This document shows, piece by piece, positions 61,386-64,000 of a DNA stretch of 64,000 bases; within the stretch, counting starts at the first letter, position 1, and each line of letters opens with the position of its first letter. Position numbers and translations under genes: made by a program. The notes beneath the pieces were generated by a model, which was not told the origin of the DNA, made no database searches, and saw nothing but the letters and a program-made list of their open reading frames with translations. The stretch spans positions 9,467,001 through 9,531,000 of the forward strand of contig NZ_CP036433.1 in the NCBI RefSeq assembly GCF_007751035.1, written 5' to 3'. Origin of the DNA: Lignipirellula cremea (GTDB taxonomy: Bacteria > Planctomycetota > Planctomycetia > Pirellulales > Pirellulaceae).

Positions 61386-62297
61386 TTACAGATCTTGCGG
61401 CTCGGCCGCATAGCGCTGGCTGATCAGCGGCGAGGGCGCCAGGGATCCCGTGGCTGTCGCGTACTCGTACCGGGGAACGCCCCGCTTGCGGGGATCAATC
61501 GTGAGCCAGTTCTTCAACCGCAGCAGGTCCGGGTCGCCGTGGATCCGCTGCAGATGGTACGGATCGTCGCCGGGAAAGTTGTAACCCCCGTACGCCGAGC
61601 AGACGCCAAGCAGACCCTGTTCCTGGGCCAGGGCGAACACGCGTCGATTCAAATTCCGCGGCAGGCCGAACGGAAAAGCAAAGTACCGCACCGGTCGCCT
61701 GATCAGGGCCGCCAGTTGCCGGGTGGAAGTGACGACCTCGTCCAGCAGCACGCTTTCGTCGTCGATCGCCCCCAGGTCAGGATGCGTCCGCGTGTGCGCG
61801 CCCACTTCAATCCCCGAGGCTGCTATCGATCGCAACTGCTCGACCGTGTTCGGCTCCAGCGGTTCGCCCCGAGCCACGTCGTGCGGAAACGGATGCCGGT
61901 GCTCCACGTTGCCCAGCGTCACAAAATAGGTGCACGGAATGCGTTCCTTCACCAGCAACGGCAAGGCGAACGCACAATTGTCGGCATAGCCATCGTCGAA
62001 CGTAATGCTGACCGCCGGACGCCGGTTCTCGCCCGAGCGGATCCGTGCCTGGGCCTCTTCCAGCGAGACCAGGTCAAAGTGACGCTGCAGCCAGGCGATG
62101 TGCCCCGCAAAGTCGGCCTGCGAGATGGTCCAGTCGTTCGGGCAATCGTCGGCGACGCGGTGGTAAAACAGGATCGAGATCGGCGCCATGCCGCGCTGGC
62201 GGTCCCACGCATTCCACAACGCCCGCAACGGCTGCGAGCCGTAATAGTACGCCCCCAGCAAGGAGCGTTTACCGATCGATAAGGCGGCACTCGCCAT
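61386..62297 (-). CDS. Polysaccharide deacetylase
   Basis: 303 aa, NodB-homology domain. Catalytic motif TFDDGY (D101, D102) and HTRTH with metal-type H168 and H172 are intact; the YFAFPFG and late loop are also present. It removes acetyl groups from N-acetylated sugars of a surface polymer. No signal peptide is evident, so it may act at the cytoplasmic side or be exported otherwise. The ATG overlaps the upstream FemAB-like stop by one base (TAATG). Confidence 0.92.
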   Translation of the reverse strand: MASAALSIGKRSLLGAYYYGSQPLRALWNAWDRQRGMAPISILFYHRVADDCPNDWTISQADFAGHIAWLQRHFDLVSLEEAQARIRSGENRRPAVSITFDDGYADNCAFALPLLVKERIPCTYFVTLGNVEHRHPFPHDVARGEPLEPNTVEQLRSIAASGIEVGAHTRTHPDLGAIDDESVLLDEVVTSTRQLAALIRRPVRYFAFPFGLPRNLNRRVFALAQEQGLLGVCSAYGGYNFPGDDPYHLQRIHGDPDLLRLKNWLTIDPRKRGVPRYEYATATGSLAPSPLISQRYAAEPQDL

Positions 62298-63397
62298 TAG
62301 TGCATCCCTGTCAGGTTAAGCCCTGCTTTGACGAGGCTCTTGACCGTGTCGCCCGCCAGCCAGACGCCGTGGCGCAGTTGCGAGGAAGTCGAGTCGGCCG
62401 CAATCCGCAAGTCGACGCTGGGTCGCGGCTCTGCGCGAAAGTGGGCTTTGTACGGTTCATCGCCGCGGCAAAAGTCAAACGCCCGGCGGCCCTGCTCCAT
62501 CGCCCTGCGGATCGTAGCGATCATGATCAACCGGCCGGACTCTTCGTGCAGATAGTCGGGATCGACGCCGGACTGGTAGGCATAGGACACGCCGCCTCCG
62601 GAGAGATGAATCTCGGCGGTGACGGGTCGTCCTTCGACCTCGACCCAGTGCAGCTCGATCTGGCCGGTGGGAAACATCCGCTCGGCCGCTTCGTGGAGAA
62701 AGCCGGAGAATGCCTTGCTGGCGAAGCAGCCGGGTTCGCCCAGACTGCGACGACGACGCTGGTGCTGATCGACCAGAATCTCCATCCCCCGCTGCAGCTC
62801 CTCCGGTGAACTGGCCGTGTGCAGCTGGGCCCGGCCCGATTCAAAGGCGTTCTTCCACAACCGGCGAATCTGCTTGCGGTGGGACTTGGAAAGCGCGGCC
62901 AGGTAGTCGTCCCAGTTATCGGGCAGTTCAATCCGCCAGCAGTTGTCGGCTTCTTTTCGGTTCACCGCGTTGCCGTTGTCGACCAGATTGCCGACCAGTT
63001 TGGCGGCGACGCAGTCGGAGGTCGATACGCCGGCCAGTTCCAGCACGTCCCATTCGCGATTGTTCCGGGTCAACCAGGAAGCGACGGCGGTGGTGGCCGC
63101 TTCGGCCGTGTCAGAAGTTGTCAGCAGGCTCAGGTAGTCGGAACAGACCTCGCCCGATCCCAGGAATTGCAGCACCTTGCCGCGACCCGCATGCCGGCTG
63201 CGGCGCCAGGGCGCCAGTCCGATCAGGGTGTTCTGCTCATCCCGAACGGCCAGCACAAACAGCTCGCCTTCGTGGTAATGCTTCCACCAGGTCGAAAGCC
63301 AGGCGAAGGAACGGAAGGGAACGTCGCGGGTCAGGCTGTCCCACTCGCCTGCGAGCCCCGCCAGGGAGGCGTCGTCGGTAATCAAGTCGATGTGCAT
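62297..63397 (-). CDS. FemAB/CelD-type GNAT acyltransferase
   Basis: 366 aa from the ATG at 63397, where the conserved part (MHIDLITDDASLAGLAGEWD) begins. Landmarks of the GNAT/CelD group: WLSTWWKHY early, LAVRDEQNTLIGLAPW, SKSHRKQIRRLWKNA in the middle and a late AFDFCRGDEPYK. Such proteins acylate sugars or amino sugars in exopolysaccharide synthesis. It is translationally coupled to the deacetylase, so the pair may swap acetyl for another acyl group; that is inference. Confidence 0.85.
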   Translation of the reverse strand: MHIDLITDDASLAGLAGEWDSLTRDVPFRSFAWLSTWWKHYHEGELFVLAVRDEQNTLIGLAPWRRSRHAGRGKVLQFLGSGEVCSDYLSLLTTSDTAEAATTAVASWLTRNNREWDVLELAGVSTSDCVAAKLVGNLVDNGNAVNRKEADNCWRIELPDNWDDYLAALSKSHRKQIRRLWKNAFESGRAQLHTASSPEELQRGMEILVDQHQRRRRSLGEPGCFASKAFSGFLHEAAERMFPTGQIELHWVEVEGRPVTAEIHLSGGGVSYAYQSGVDPDYLHEESGRLIMIATIRRAMEQGRRAFDFCRGDEPYKAHFRAEPRPSVDLRIAADSTSSQLRHGVWLAGDTVKSLVKAGLNLTGMH

Positions 63398-63847
63398 GAA
63401 ACGAAGGGGCGGCACAAAAGTAAAGGGCTCAAGGAACAGGACGCACAAACTCGCGGCGGGGCCCGGGCTGCAGGAACGCAGGATCTCCCCGCGGCGCACG
63501 TCCAGGCAAACGCGCCTGCTTAACTCTTCCATACTGGGGGAAGAAAGCAAACCAACGGGGCAAAATGTGCGGATCCCGGCGACTGGCCGGCAGCGTCCGC
63601 CCGCGTGGCTTTTTAACGACGTGAGGTTTTTTGGCGAAACGCCTGTTGCTTTCCGGCAACACGAACGTCCCCCGACCCGCCGCAACGAACGGCGCCGGGA
63701 GCGCGACAGGATCGCCTGCAACCTGTTGATTGACAATCAGTTGCATCACTCTCGCCAAGGCGGCTGGAAAATTCTTCGTGCGTCCTGGCGCCGATTTTGC
63801 CCTGTTAGGGCTTCGGATTGCACCCTTTCTGCGAGAGACCGACGCTC
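63398..63847. other. Divergent intergenic region of the exopolysaccharide cluster
   Basis: 450 bases, no supported gene. It contains the perfect palindrome TGATTG-A-CAATCA at 63727-63739 and should carry promoters for the FemAB-like gene (-) and the Wzz-like gene (+). Confidence 0.55.
63727..63739. promoter_or_regulatory. Perfect palindrome TGATTG-A-CAATCA, putative operator
   Basis: Six-base arms with a single-base centre between divergent exopolysaccharide genes. Not an FNR site: read as TTGAT/ATCAG half-sites the spacer is 5 bases, not 4. Confidence 0.4.
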
Positions 63848-64000
63848 ATGCCGCATGCCGCTCAACCTGTGATTAATCTTCCCCACGTTTGCCGCCTGCT
63901 ATGGGCGCATCGTTGGATCTGGATGACGCCCACGATGCTGCTGGGCGTGGCGGCACTGGCCTATGCCCTGTTGAATCGCGATCCTTGGGAAGCTTCCCAG
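63848..64000 (+). CDS. Wzz/tyrosine-autokinase-type polysaccharide co-polymerase, N-terminal fragment
   Basis: 51 codons, cut by the window end. After a short cytoplasmic start (PVINLPHVCRLLWAHRWIWM) comes a membrane helix (TPTMLLGVAALAYALL) and the NRDPWEASQ motif. This matches the N-terminus of Wzz-domain chain-length regulators, where the W-EASQ segment begins the periplasmic domain. The family controls polymer length, often fused to a tyrosine kinase. It is divergent from the FemAB/deacetylase pair. Confidence 0.75.
   Translation, partial: MPHAAQPVINLPHVCRLLWAHRWIWMTPTMLLGVAALAYALLNRDPWEASQ

Noticed and set aside
63726-63740. FNR-type site
   Set aside because: The half-sites are separated by five bases instead of four, and one is imperfect.

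Overview
The window looks like a chromosomal segment of a GC-rich planctomycete, most probably from the Pirellula/Blastopirellula group. This is inferred from gene content: a Tad (Flp) pilus locus with unusual extended pilins, a condensed type II secretion/type IV pilus-like pseudopilin cluster, very large lineage-type envelope proteins, a Cys-rich secreted protein and a divergent sulfatase-fold protein. Genes start with ATG, GTG or TTG and many overlap by 1-4 bases, so translational coupling is common.

Layout. 1-4118: end of a [NiFe] hydrogenase small subunit, its large subunit (Group 1h-like) and a soluble PAS histidine kinase. 4249-8413: sugar metabolism (Tat-exported TIM-barrel protein, GntR/UTRA regulator, Gfo/Idh/MocA oxidoreductase, DeoC aldolase). 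8414-9427: a hairpin-rich spacer and a Cys-rich secreted protein. 9712-26124: Tad pilus locus. The secretin, a Gly-rich lipoprotein and a TPR lipoprotein are on +. TadC/B/A, CpaB, prepilin peptidase and four pilins are on -, followed by an alpha/alpha-toroid protein, a GT-C-like membrane protein, a TadE-like protein and a mini-pilin, also on -. A TadE/TadG pair lies on +. 26191-30585: a co-directional run of a catalytically dead sulfatase-like protein, an M28 peptidase with a PDZ domain and a TonB-like protein. 30756-32683: HEAT-like protein and an SDR oxidoreductase. 33047-39812 (-): pseudopilins H, I, J, K, then a PilM-PilN (GspL-like) fusion and a PilO-Ig-PilP-like fusion. 40086-41120: WYL regulator. 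41542-52358: two giant envelope proteins made of three related modules. 52968-55754: UbiD decarboxylase and a metallo-beta-lactamase-fold hydrolase. 56012-64000: exopolysaccharide genes (GT4, flippase, polysaccharide deacetylase, FemAB-like acyltransferase, start of a Wzz-type protein), interrupted by a complete IS4-family element with a 9-bp target duplication and by a small secreted protein with its own promoter and terminator.

How the genes fit together. Much of the window concerns the cell envelope and surface: pilus assembly, pseudopilus assembly, energy transduction, large anchored ectodomains and exopolysaccharide. The hydrogenase suggests H2 oxidation as an energy supplement. The most unusual parts are the three-module giant proteins, the fused secretion-alignment genes, the pseudo-sulfatase beside the pilus locus, and several intergenic palindromic repeat families. 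No tRNA, rRNA, CRISPR array or prophage was seen.
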